A DNA stretch of 64,000 nucleotides, from contig SVFL01000004.1 of the NCBI GenBank assembly GCA_015056885.1, positions 1 through 64,000 of the forward strand, in the 5' to 3' direction. Positions 52,855 through 62,900 of the stretch are shown here, in pieces (the stretch's first letter is position 1; each line of letters begins with the position of its first letter). The notes below the pieces were generated by a model. That model saw nothing but the letters and a program-made list of their open reading frames with translations, had not been told where the DNA came from and searched no databases. This DNA is from Lachnospiraceae bacterium (GTDB lineage Bacteria > Bacillota > Clostridia > Lachnospirales > Lachnospiraceae). Position numbers and translations under genes: made by a program.

Positions 52855-54339
52855 ATGAAAAGGTTACAGGAATTGATTGAATGGATATGGCGGAAAATGC
52901 CGCTTAGGAGCCTGCGACTGAGAATTTTTCTGGTGGTTCTTTTGTTGGGAATGGTTCCCGGCTTTATCGTTGGTGCCAGTATCATACAAAACTACGAGGA
53001 CCGGGCGGTGGAGCAGCGTGTTGCGACGGTGCAAAACCAGTTGATGATTGTTGCCAACCATTTGGTTTCCAATGATTATCTGGCAACCTATCGCTCGGAT
53101 GAGCAGGTATATATTAACTCCCGAAATGTTATTAATGCGGAGCTTGAGATGATTGCCAATCTTTATGAAGGACGTGTAATGATTATCAACAGCAATTTCA
53201 AGGTTGTTGAGGATACTTATGGCATAAGTGAAGGCAAAATTATTATATCCGAGGAAGTTATTAAGTGTTTTCAGGGAGAAAACATCTCTCACTATGATCC
53301 GGAGCATGGATATATTGAGATGACCACTCCCATCATGGATACTACCGGTGAGAAAAGTGTGATTGAAGGCGTAATGCTGACCAGTATTTCAAACGGCAGT
53401 ATCATAACCATGATGGAGGTGCTCAACCGACGTGTTCTTCTGATTGAGACTTTGCTTGCTGTGGTTGTTTTTGTGTTAGCCATTGCATTGTCCGTATTTA
53501 TGACAAGACCTTTCAATCGAATTACACAGGCCATTCAGCGAATCAATTCCGGATACGGAGATGAAAGTATCTCTGTTCCGGACTATGTCGAGACGGTGCA
53601 TATTGTGGACCAGTTTAACCAGCTCTTCCAGCGAATGAAGAGTCTGGATGAGTCCCGTCAGGAATTTGTTGCAAATGTGTCCCATGAATTAAAAACCCCC
53701 ATGACTTCCATAAAAGTTTTGGCAGATGCATTGCTTATGGAGCAGGATGCTCCAGCGGAGCTTTACAGAGAGTTTATGGGTGATATTGTATCGGAGATTG
53801 ACAGAGAAAATCGTATTATTACAGATTTGCTTGCACTGGTAAAGATGGATAAGAAGGTGCAGGATTTGAATATTGCGGCAGTCAATATCAATGATATGGT
53901 GGAATTGATTTTGAAGCGTTTGAGACCGATTGCCCGCAAAAAGGATGTTGAGGTTGTGTTTGAGAGCATGCGTCCTGTAGTTGCGGAAGTGGATGAGGTG
54001 AAAATGACACTCATCATGACCAATCTGGTTGAGAACTCTATCAAATACAACAAAGATCACGGCTGGGTAAAGGTAGAGCTGGATGCGGATCATCAGTTTT
54101 TTACTTTTAAGGTCAGTGACTCGGGAATTGGTATTCCGGAGGAGGCGCTGGTTCATATCTGTGAACGTTTTTATCGAGTGGATAAGTCACACTCAAGAGA
54201 GATTGGAGGTACCGGATTGGGCCTGGCGATTACCAAGAGTGCAGTGCTTCTTCACAGAGGAACCCTTACCGTAAACAGTGTGGAGGGCGAAGGCTCCAGT
54301 TTCCTTGTGAAGATTCCTCTGACTTTTATTGTGTCATAA
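52855..54339 (+). CDS. Membrane sensor histidine kinase partner of the OmpR-type regulator
   Basis: 494 residues. Helix 1 (about 23-46), an extracytoplasmic sensor (about 50-190), helix 2 (about 197-218), a HAMP domain, HisKA with phosphoacceptor His277 (ANVSHELKTP) and a complete GHKL ATPase (NLVENSIKYN, DSGIGIP, GGTGLGLA). A GTG at 52843 overlaps the regulator's stop; ATG 52855 is preferred because GGGA lies 7 bp upstream. It lacks the PAS domain of typical WalK. Confidence 0.9.
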   Translation: MKRLQELIEWIWRKMPLRSLRLRIFLVVLLLGMVPGFIVGASIIQNYEDRAVEQRVATVQNQLMIVANHLVSNDYLATYRSDEQVYINSRNVINAELEMIANLYEGRVMIINSNFKVVEDTYGISEGKIIISEEVIKCFQGENISHYDPEHGYIEMTTPIMDTTGEKSVIEGVMLTSISNGSIITMMEVLNRRVLLIETLLAVVVFVLAIALSVFMTRPFNRITQAIQRINSGYGDESISVPDYVETVHIVDQFNQLFQRMKSLDESRQEFVANVSHELKTPMTSIKVLADALLMEQDAPAELYREFMGDIVSEIDRENRIITDLLALVKMDKKVQDLNIAAVNINDMVELILKRLRPIARKKDVEVVFESMRPVVAEVDEVKMTLIMTNLVENSIKYNKDHGWVKVELDADHQFFTFKVSDSGIGIPEEALVHICERFYRVDKSHSREIGGTGLGLAITKSAVLLHRGTLTVNSVEGEGSSFLVKIPLTFIVS

Positions 54340-54375
54340 TGCCGTGGGTGAGGATGGCCCCGGTGGGAGAGATAT

Positions 54376-55305
54376 ATGAAGAAATTATTATGGATATTTT
54401 GCTGTGTTCTGGGCTGCTTGGGACTTGTTGCATGCGGACAGTCGGAGCCGACAGGAGAAAATGTATATCAGATTTATGTAGTCAGTAATTCTGAGACAAA
54501 GGTGGAAACCCATTCCTATGCCATGCAGGCCACGGAATCAGCGGCAATGCTTGATGAGTTGACAGCGTGTCTTTCTACACAGCCGGACAAGCTGGAATAT
54601 AAGGTTCCTTTTGCCATGGGATTTGAGATTCTGTCCATGGACTTAAAGGAAAGTAAACTGATTATCAATGTGGATGGGGCTTATATGAATATGCCTGCCA
54701 CTACAGAGGTGCTTGTGAGAGCTGCCATTGTGCGAACCCTGACGCAGCATCCGGATGTGAAATATGTAGGAATTACCGTAGAGGGACAGGAATTGTTTGA
54801 CCAGACCGGTGAGGTTGTAGGTCTTATGAGTGCAGAAACCTTTATCAACAATGACGGTAATGAGATTAATACTTACGAGCCTACACGTGTGAAGCTGTAT
54901 TTTGCCAATGCAACGGGGGACAAATTGATTGGTGCTCACCGTGAAAAATATTATTCCACGAATGTGCCTTTAGAGCGTTTTGTGGTTGAGGAACTGATAG
55001 CGGGGCCCAGTGGTAAGGTGGAAGGATTATATCCTACCATCAATCGTGAGGTAAAGATTATCAGTGTCATGACTAAGGATGGAATCTGCTATGTGAATCT
55101 GGATGCCAGTTTTTTATCTGTGGTCAATAATGTTTCCACGGAGCTTTCAATTTATTCCATAGTCAATTCTTTGGTGGAGCTCAGTACGGTTAATAAGGTG
55201 CAGATTCTGATTAACGGTGAGGTGCCGGAGAGCTTTGGCAGTGCGGCCTTTGAGCGTAATCTGGACTGTGTTACCACTTTAGAAAGTGAAAATATGAATC
55301 AGTAA
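54376..55305 (+). CDS. GerMN-domain lipoprotein
   Basis: 309 residues. The signal ends in LVAC (Cys20). Two GerMN-type domains (about 30-165 and 170-305) follow; the second contains LERFVVEELIAGPSGKVEGLYPTI and the ICYVNLDASF strand. GerM-like proteins act in the spore envelope and germination, while similar proteins beside two-component systems (LpqB-like) tune the kinase. Both readings fit, because it directly follows the kinase gene. Confidence 0.85.
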   Translation: MKKLLWIFCCVLGCLGLVACGQSEPTGENVYQIYVVSNSETKVETHSYAMQATESAAMLDELTACLSTQPDKLEYKVPFAMGFEILSMDLKESKLIINVDGAYMNMPATTEVLVRAAIVRTLTQHPDVKYVGITVEGQELFDQTGEVVGLMSAETFINNDGNEINTYEPTRVKLYFANATGDKLIGAHREKYYSTNVPLERFVVEELIAGPSGKVEGLYPTINREVKIISVMTKDGICYVNLDASFLSVVNNVSTELSIYSIVNSLVELSTVNKVQILINGEVPESFGSAAFERNLDCVTTLESENMNQ

Positions 55306-55337
55306 CAACATGAATTCATCATGGACAGGAGGAGAAA

Positions 55338-57710
55338 ATGAGAAGACCTCTTCTTTTTGGGTCCTTTTGTCTGGTGGCGTTAATAGCGTTAATATATTGC
55401 AGGGGGCCGGCTGAAACGGTAGCCGGTCCGCCTGACGGTACGCAATTGATTGTGACCGGGCAGGTGTGTGACAAGGACGACAATTCTTTTGAAATTCAAA
55501 TTCTGGAAATTCTTTCTGATGCTGCATTCACGCAGCAGGACAATTCAAATGATTCCAAACAAAACAAATTAATTATTTCTTGCGATACGCAGGAATTGTT
55601 TATCGGCGCGGAGGTAACAATCCGGGGCGACTTTTATCATTTTTCTCCGGCAACCAATCCGGGGGAATTTGATTATGCAAAGTATTATCATTCCATGGGG
55701 TATCTTGGACGGATTTATGATGCGGAGGTGCTTGCATTATCCGGAGATATAGGACTGCGGGAATATTTGTATAGATTGCGAATGATGTGGAAGGCACGTT
55801 TGTATGAAGTATTTCCGGAGAAAGAGGCATCTGTTATGGCAGCAATTCTTCTGGGAGAAAAGCAAGATGTGGATGAAGAAATCAGAGGGCTTTATGAGCG
55901 GAATGGTATTGTACATATTCTCAGTATTTCGGGGCTTCATATTACCATTATCGGAATGGGATTATATAAACTTTTGCGCAAGCTGGGGGTGCCTGTGTGG
56001 GCGGCTGCTATTGGTGGAGCAGTGATATTGATTTTATATGGAATAATGACCGGGTTTGGTGTGTCAGTGTGCAGGGCGGTTGGAATGTATCTGCTTAGGA
56101 TGTTGGGAGTGCTTTGGGGGCGGACGTACGACATGCTCACAGCCCTTGGTTTTGTGGGCGCCCTGATGGCGGTGATTCATCCGGCATGGCTGGGACATAT
56201 GGGGTATTTACTATCATTTGGTTCTGTGTTAGGGCTTGGATTATTGTTGCCGGCACTGGTAAAGAGTAAGGAAGAACATGAAATTCCTAAGCTCCAAAAA
56301 TTTGTTGAGAGTCGTATGCTCAGAGTTGTCCAAAAGATTGGCCATTTTGTAGCAGGACTTCTTAGGGAAGGTTTGCTGGCAGGGGTGTCCATTACGATGA
56401 CAACCTTACCCATACAGTTGTGGTTCAGCTACGAAATATCTATTTATTCGGTATTTTTGAATGCCCTGATTTTGCCGCTGATGAGTGCAGTTATGATTGT
56501 TGGGCTGGTAGTTATGATTGTACCCGGAACAGGTATTGCAGGAACGGTGGATGTAATAATTCTTACAGGATATGAGGGGTTGTGCCACGTGTTTGAAAAT
56601 TTGCCGGAGGCTATATGGAATCCCGGCAGACCGACTGTCTGGCAGCTGGTGGTTTATTATTTGCTGTGGGCAATTGTTGTGTGGGGGATACCCTGGTTGC
56701 GAGGAGTGTATAAGAGGGCTGGGGGAAGTTTGCGTATCAGCAAGAGAAGAGTCGTACAGAAGCGGTTGGTTGCACAGAAGGGAGTTAATGCACAGAACGG
56801 AGAGTGCAGACAGAAGAGAGTTGTCAAACAAGGGTGGTTTGTTGTGCAGATGGTGCTTTTGGTCGTTGCGGTTGGGATTTTGGCATTGCCTAAGTATCGG
56901 GGAGACAGAGTGACCTTTCTGGATGTGGGCCAAGGAGATTGTATTTGCATACAGCTTTCTTCCGGGGAGGTGTATTTGTTTGATTGTGGCAGCAGTAGCA
57001 GGAAGGGCATTGGAGAGAATGTCTTGATTCCCTTCTTGAAATATTATGGCATAAGTGAAATTGATGCAGTTTTTGCTTCCCATGGAGACGCAGATCATAC
57101 GAATGGCTTGGAGAAATTGATACAGCTGTCATCAAAGATGCATGTTGAAGTGGGGCAGTTGGTTTTGCCTTATATGTCAACGGATACATTGCAGGAAGAG
57201 TTTGATGGATTGGTGGAGGTTGCAGAAGTTGCAAATGTACCGGTTCGAAGTATAGCGGCAGGGGAAATCTGGAATTGCGGAGAGGATTCTTTTGTCTGCC
57301 TGCATCCCGCAGTAGAAGATTTATTTGAGGGGAATGCCGGGTCTGAATGTTTTTATGTGATGTTGCGTGAGAATGGGCAGATTTTGTCGCTGCTTTTGAC
57401 AGGGGATGTAGAGAAGCAGGGGGAGGAGCAGCTGACATCTCGTCTGGCCGAGTGTGGCATCTGTGGAGTGGATGTGCTGAAGGTAGGACATCATGGCTCT
57501 AAGTATTCTTCTTCGCAAGCTTTTTTAACACAAGCGAATCCCCGAGTCGCTATAATCTCCTGTGGTAGGAAGAATTTCTATGGACATCCTCATGGAGAAA
57601 CACTAGAACGATTAGAGCAGGTTGGAAGCCGGATTTTGACTACAACGAAGTACGGTGCGGTTACCGTTGAGTTGGGGGAGACGTGCGAGCTGTGGGGGTG
57701 GTTGGATTAG
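55338..57710 (+). CDS. comEC: ComEC/Rec2-type DNA uptake channel
   Basis: 790 residues, the full family length. An N-terminal OB-like domain (about 30-130), a competence membrane domain with about eight helices (about 150-470, including ISGLHITIIG) and a metallo-beta-lactamase-like domain (about 515-785) with FLDVGQGDC and the SHGDADHTNG metal motif. It takes single-stranded DNA across the membrane. A repetitive Arg/Lys/Gln-rich spacer (about 470-500) is unusual. Confidence 0.93.
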   Translation: MRRPLLFGSFCLVALIALIYCRGPAETVAGPPDGTQLIVTGQVCDKDDNSFEIQILEILSDAAFTQQDNSNDSKQNKLIISCDTQELFIGAEVTIRGDFYHFSPATNPGEFDYAKYYHSMGYLGRIYDAEVLALSGDIGLREYLYRLRMMWKARLYEVFPEKEASVMAAILLGEKQDVDEEIRGLYERNGIVHILSISGLHITIIGMGLYKLLRKLGVPVWAAAIGGAVILILYGIMTGFGVSVCRAVGMYLLRMLGVLWGRTYDMLTALGFVGALMAVIHPAWLGHMGYLLSFGSVLGLGLLLPALVKSKEEHEIPKLQKFVESRMLRVVQKIGHFVAGLLREGLLAGVSITMTTLPIQLWFSYEISIYSVFLNALILPLMSAVMIVGLVVMIVPGTGIAGTVDVIILTGYEGLCHVFENLPEAIWNPGRPTVWQLVVYYLLWAIVVWGIPWLRGVYKRAGGSLRISKRRVVQKRLVAQKGVNAQNGECRQKRVVKQGWFVVQMVLLVVAVGILALPKYRGDRVTFLDVGQGDCICIQLSSGEVYLFDCGSSSRKGIGENVLIPFLKYYGISEIDAVFASHGDADHTNGLEKLIQLSSKMHVEVGQLVLPYMSTDTLQEEFDGLVEVAEVANVPVRSIAAGEIWNCGEDSFVCLHPAVEDLFEGNAGSECFYVMLRENGQILSLLLTGDVEKQGEEQLTSRLAECGICGVDVLKVGHHGSKYSSSQAFLTQANPRVAIISCGRKNFYGHPHGETLERLEQVGSRILTTTKYGAVTVELGETCELWGWLD

Positions 57711-57737
57711 GGGGGGCGGTTTTGAGTAGTAAAATTG

Positions 57738-58185
57738 GGGAATTTCCGACTTGTAGATAAGAGAAGCAATGTAGGTCGGAGAACTAGAGGTGGGAGGATT
57801 TGGAATGCCCCGACTGGAAACGAGAAGGATTGCTGGAGGTAGGGGAAATGAAGGGGAAGGTGCATGGAATGCCCCGACTGGAAGCGAGAAGGATTGCTGG
57901 AGGTAGGGGGAATGAAGGGGAAGGTGCATGGAATGCCCCGACTGGAAACGAGAAGGATTGCTGGAGGTAGGGGAAATGAAGGAGAAGGTGCATGGAATGC
58001 CCCGACTGGAAACGAGAAGGATTGCTGGAGGTAGGGGGAATGAAGGGGAAGGTGCATGGAATGCCCCGACTGGAAGCGAAAATGCATGCTAGAGGTAGGA
58101 GTGATTACGACAAGGGTGAGTGAAATGCCCCGATTAAAAAGTAGGAGAAGTGTTGTAGGTAGGGGACAATGGAAATACGAGGCTA
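57738..58185. repeat. 64-bp tandem repeat downstream of comEC
   Basis: Unit GGAATGCCCCGACTGG... starts at 57802, 57866, 57930, 57994 and 58058, exactly 64 bp apart and nearly identical. More diverged copies start at 57738 and 58122. It is purine-rich (GGGG/GAAGG). It fills the whole gap to the next gene. The period is not a multiple of three, and there are no spacers. Confidence 0.92.
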
Positions 58186-58213
58186 TAAAACAATCAAAAC
58201 GAGGAGGAATACA

Positions 58214-59014
58214 ATGAAAACATTAAAAACAGTACTCAATGAAGAAGTGTATTTTTTGGAACAACTTATGAAACAGGCGCAAGCCAGACTTGCGAAGGCA
58301 CCCAAAGGATTCTTGCGTATAGTTAAGAAGCGAACGTGGACAGAATATTACTATAAAGGTGCAGAAACAAGCCGCAATGGAAGATATATAGCCAAAAGCG
58401 AATTTGAACTTGTACAAAAAATTGTACAGAGAGATTATGATGAACAATTAGTAAAAACAGCAGAAAAGAGAGTAAATGCAATAACGGAGTTTCTGCGCAT
58501 ATATGATATGACGGATCTAAAGGAAGCGTATAGGAAGATGAATCCACATCGCAGAGAACTACTTATAACACATGTATTGTCCGACGAAGAATATATACGG
58601 GAATGGCAGTCGGTAGAATATGAAGGAAAGCTGTTCATAGATGAAAATCAGGAAATTGTTACGGAGCGTGGAGAAAGAGTACGGTCCAAGTCAGAGAAGA
58701 TTATTGCGGATAAATTGAATATGTTGGGGATCCCTTATCGATATGAATATCCATTGGTTTTGGAAGGGAATGTTAAGGTTTATCCGGATTTTACTATTTT
58801 AAAAATGCCGGAGCGGGAAGAGGTGTACTTGGAGCATTTTGGAATGATGGATGATGAGGACTATGTGGAAAATGTGCTGTTTAAACTGGCTACCTATGAG
58901 AAGAATGAAATTTATTTGGGAGTAAAGTTGTTTGTTACCTATGAAACCGGAAAAAGACAACTTAATACAAGAACACTGGATAAGATGTTGAGAAAGTTGT
59001 TTTGCGACACATAA
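58214..59014 (+). CDS. PD-(D/E)XK nuclease-like protein
   Basis: 266 residues. The N-terminal about 140 residues are helical and basic (coiled-coil like). The C-terminal domain reads SKSEKIIADKLNMLGI, then YPDFTIL, and later VYLEHFGMMD. This fits the E...PD...(E)x(H/K) restriction-endonuclease fold with His in place of Lys. ATG 58214 follows GAGGAGG. No methylase or other defence gene adjoins. Its direct contact with the 64-bp repeats is notable. Confidence 0.65.
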   Translation: MKTLKTVLNEEVYFLEQLMKQAQARLAKAPKGFLRIVKKRTWTEYYYKGAETSRNGRYIAKSEFELVQKIVQRDYDEQLVKTAEKRVNAITEFLRIYDMTDLKEAYRKMNPHRRELLITHVLSDEEYIREWQSVEYEGKLFIDENQEIVTERGERVRSKSEKIIADKLNMLGIPYRYEYPLVLEGNVKVYPDFTILKMPEREEVYLEHFGMMDDEDYVENVLFKLATYEKNEIYLGVKLFVTYETGKRQLNTRTLDKMLRKLFCDT

Positions 59015-59081
59015 TTGTATTTTAGTAAGTGAAAAAGTGGTTGGATGAAAAGAATACGATATATCTGATATAGGGTATCTG

Positions 59082-59090
59082 TGGTATAAT
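59082..59090 (+). promoter_or_regulatory. Extended -10 promoter of the small membrane protein gene
   Basis: TGGTATAAT (TG-N-TATAAT). The -35 is weak. About 75 bp before the next start. Confidence 0.5.
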
Positions 59091-59162
59091 GAAGGGAATC
59101 TTATTTAAGCAAGATGGGATTTGAAGAAAGCAATCTTTGTATAAAAAGGAGGAACGGATTAT

Positions 59163-59621
59163 ATGAATGAAGAGCGCTATGAGGAACTGACACAGGAATT
59201 AATTCAGACGATTGGGAAAATGCGGAAGGAATTATTAGTGACCAGAATATTCAATGGTATACTGACTGGGATGTTGGTGGTGGTGCTTGTTGTAGGCGGA
59301 ATTTGTATGCACAAAGTGCAACAGTACGGAGAGGAACTTGTGGAATATGCGGGGCTGATAGAGGATTATCTTGTAGAGGTTGAGCCGATTTTGGATGAAT
59401 TGGCGAAAGTGGATGTGGAAGCTATTAATGAGGCTGTTGAGTCTTTTGATGTGGAATCCCTTAATGCAGCGATAGATGAGATAGATTTTGAGAGCCTGGG
59501 AGATACTATTGACAGAATGGATAGTATTTTGGATAGTCTTGATGGAGCCTCTGAAAAGTTACAGGAGGTGACAAGTACCGTAGGAGATTTTTTTGGCTGG
59601 TCCGATAGGGAAGAAGAATAG
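59163..59621 (+). CDS. Single-helix membrane protein with acidic helical repeats
   Basis: 152 residues. A membrane helix (about 28-50) is followed by an acidic, heptad-like segment in which SFDVESLNAAIDEIDFESLGD-type units recur (about 75-125). The C-terminus ends FFGWSDREEE. It is predicted to be a membrane-anchored coiled coil. No known family is recognised. It has a good ribosome site (AAGGAGG). Confidence 0.65.
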   Translation: MNEERYEELTQELIQTIGKMRKELLVTRIFNGILTGMLVVVLVVGGICMHKVQQYGEELVEYAGLIEDYLVEVEPILDELAKVDVEAINEAVESFDVESLNAAIDEIDFESLGDTIDRMDSILDSLDGASEKLQEVTSTVGDFFGWSDREEE

Positions 59622-59700
59622 AGGAGCCTGCACATAAAGATTATTATTAAAACACAATGCTTATTGGTAAATATTTGCAATATCATTTATTTCAAGGTAT

Positions 59701-59884
59701 AATGTACGCGGACACAATGAGCCAAGCGGCTGCGAAGCAGACATTTGGCGAATGTGCGCGAGCCACGATGTAGCAGAGCGGAATCGTGGTGTAATGTACG
59801 CGGACACAATGAGCCAAGCGGCTGCGAAGCAGACATTTGGCGAATGTGCGCGAGCCACGATGCAGCAGAGCGGAATCGTGGTGT
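59701..59884. repeat. 92-bp direct repeat, two copies
   Basis: Copies at 59701-59792 and 59793-59884 differ at one base. Each contains a CCACGAT / ATCGTGG hairpin and a GCAGACATTTGGCGAATG core. They lie right before the ribosome site of the giant secreted protein gene. Confidence 0.92.
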
Positions 59885-59915
59885 ATTTTTGCGGAAGCAT
59901 AAGAGGAGGAGAAAC

Positions 59916-62900
59916 ATGAAAGTACGAAAGCTTGCTTTGAAACGGGCCGCTGCATGGCTGATGGCAGCAGCAATGGTGACAAGCTCGGTGGATATCACAG
60001 CACTTACGGTATCTGCAGAGGAAGGCACGCAAGAAGCAGTAGAAACTGTTGTAAGTGAAGCTGTGGAGAACACAGGCACCACAGACGGAGCAATGGGAAA
60101 TCCGGGTGCAATGTTGAAAAATGCCGGCGAGGAAGAGATATTCGTTGAGCTACCTATGGAGACGGTTGAATTGCCGGAGCTTGAGACCTCGGCCGGTTCA
60201 TTTAGTTTCTGGGCGCTGGACAATTCCGGCAAGGTTGCCCTAAAGGATGGAAATTATGCCAATTGGATTGATCGTATTGATGCTACCGGTGCTGATTATG
60301 TGACCACATTTTATAACTGGCTGGTGACTAACAGTAATCCGACGACGGCTGTAACCAATCCCAGGGCAGTAGCTTTAGTTGATCCGGAACTTACAAATGA
60401 CAGTAATGTCATTAGAATTGATACCAATGATAATGGAATTAATGATGGATATGTGTATAAGGTGACGGAGTTTACCGGAAGTGGTACCTTTAATTATGTC
60501 CCAGGTTCAGCGGCTAACGGTGATGCTGCACAAGCTGCAGTTGCTGATGATATTGAGGCAAATTGGAATTCGGCTCGTGCGCATATTATAGGCGCATATA
60601 GCGCATTTGACAGAGATCACCCGGAGGTGTTCTGGTTGAGTGGCGGTAGTACAATGAGCTATCGGGCAAGTATAAGTATAAGTAACAATGGTACTGTAAC
60701 TTATACTCAGCCGATTTATTTTGTCTTGAAGAGCGATGATTTTGATATTCGTGATGCGAGTTATCGGAATAGTAATACACTGACCACTGTCATTAATGAG
60801 ACTCTTGTACAGAATGACAGCGCCTGTGCGACGATTCTTGCCGGAGTACCTGAGGATGCGGATACTTATGAGACGGTAAAGTATTTTAATGAGTGGCTGA
60901 CCAAGAATAACTGCTATAATGCAGATATAAATACAGCAGGTCATGATGCAAGGGAATGTACCGGTGCTTTGAATGGTTATAGCGGAACTGCAGGGCCTGT
61001 ATGTGAGGCATATGCCCGCGCATTCAAGGTGCTTTGCGATGCAGAGGGGATTCCCTGTGTGCTGGTGGATGGTGAGGCTGATAACGGAAGCGGCGACCCC
61101 GAGGCACATATGTGGAACTACGTGCAGATGGATGATGAGAAGTGGTATGCTGTGGATGTGACATGGAATGACCCTACAGTCTATGGTGTAACATCGAAAG
61201 AGTCAGGTTCCGAGAATGAGAATTATTTCCTGGTGGGAAGTGATACCGAGATTGGCGGAATGAGCTTTATTGAGTCCCATCCGGTTTCTAATACAGTATC
61301 TGTGAATGGTGCATCTTTTATCAATGGTCCTGAGCTGGAGGAGGGTGCGTATGAATATGCGTCCAGAGAACTTTCCGCGCTGACCGTAGCAGAAGAGGTA
61401 GTTGACATTACACAGGATAGCAGCGGAACCGGTTGGAATTATGATTATGATACAAATACGCTGAGTCTTACAGCAAAAGTTACCGGTAATGTTGTTGCTA
61501 CCGGAAATTTGAATATTGCACTTGGCAGTGGGTATGTAATTCAGGGTAATGTTAATGTCACCAATGGTGACCTGACTTTCAGTGGTGATGGTCAGTTGCA
61601 AGTAAATGGAGGCTCTAATTCCGCAGGAAATATTAACATTATCAATGGCAATATGATTGTGGATGGTACGGGTTGTCTGCGTATAGAGCGATCTGCTACG
61701 GCTGATGCCATCAACATAAGCGATAATATGCACTTTGCAGCTAAGAAAGGTTTGAGTATAAAACCTGTTATTGCCGGAGAATATATTTGGAAATCAGACT
61801 CCAATGTAATTGAAGCGTTTGGTACAGAAATAGTAACAGGAAAATATGAGACCTATTTTGAGAGTTTTTGTATGGAACATGTGAACATAGTTGCGGGAAC
61901 AGGCACAGAGTCCAAGCATACGCATACAATTACTTGTAAGGACGAAGCGTGCTTGCTTAAAATAAGAGGGTCTCAAGATCATGTGGTAGATAAAGAAAAA
62001 AATTATAGCTGCAAGGTTAGTGGATGTGGTGCCGGACCGCTTGCGTTGGTAATCGGTGGAACCGGAGAAACTGCTTATGAAGTGCCAATTTACTATTTTC
62101 GTGGCTCCAACGTACTGGTAGCAGAACCGGCTATCTACGATGGCGCTCTGGTTTGGGCTAAGTCTGGGGATACAATTAAGTTGCTTCAGGACATTGCGGT
62201 TGAAAGCAGTAAGATTATGAGATTTCAGTCCCAGGGAACTTATTCGGTAGATTTGAATGGTTATACTCTGAATGCAACAGCTACACCCTTTGACCTTACC
62301 GATGGCAGTACCGTCACCATTACCGGAGAAGGTACATTTATCACTACAGCATCAGATTCCAATATTTCGGCGGCTGATGATTTTGTAGGATATATTAAAA
62401 CAACACAGGACTCCACCACTACAGTATATGGTCAGGTGGCTCTGACAGAGAATCTGGTCATTGCAGAAGGTGAGACCTACAATTTTGTAAATGGTGCCAA
62501 ACTGGTACTTGGAGAGTATGCCGTTACCAACAACGGCACCGTTCTTGTGGACGGTGTGCTTCATGAACATAACAATAATGGAGCAGTGAGTGCATATGCA
62601 CAGGTGGACGACGCCAATCATCTCAAGCTGGCAGCATGTCTTGATTGTCCCATTGGACATATTAACAGCTCCGGTGCAAGTGAAGCACATACTTATGTAA
62701 GCGGTGTATGTTCTTTGTGCGAACAAGTTTGTTCTCACGCAAGCGTAGCAGACGGTAAGTGTGTAAACTGTCTCATGCAGTATGCGGCAGCGCTTTCCGA
62801 TGGAAGTGCGATCACCTATTATATGGATGTTGCGGCGGCAGTAAGTGCTGCAAATACGCTTGAAGGAGCAGAGGGTTCTTCTATAGTAACGCTTACGCTT

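Noticed and set aside
52148..54339. The essential WalRK system
   Set aside because: The regulator is WalR-like, but the kinase lacks a PAS domain and the usual yycH/yycI/walJ neighbours are absent, so no gene symbol is given.
57612..58087. Minus-strand frames with FPVGAFHAPSPSF-type peptide repeats
   Set aside because: The 64-bp period is not a multiple of three, so the frames change from unit to unit, and comEC overlaps one end.
57738..58185. CRISPR array
   Set aside because: The units are directly tandem with no unique spacers, and no cas genes are present. The same applies to the 23-bp array at 13128.
59687..60232. Minus-strand frame with repeated HIRQMSASQPLGS text
   Set aside because: It arises from the 92-bp direct repeat and the antisense of the secreted protein gene.
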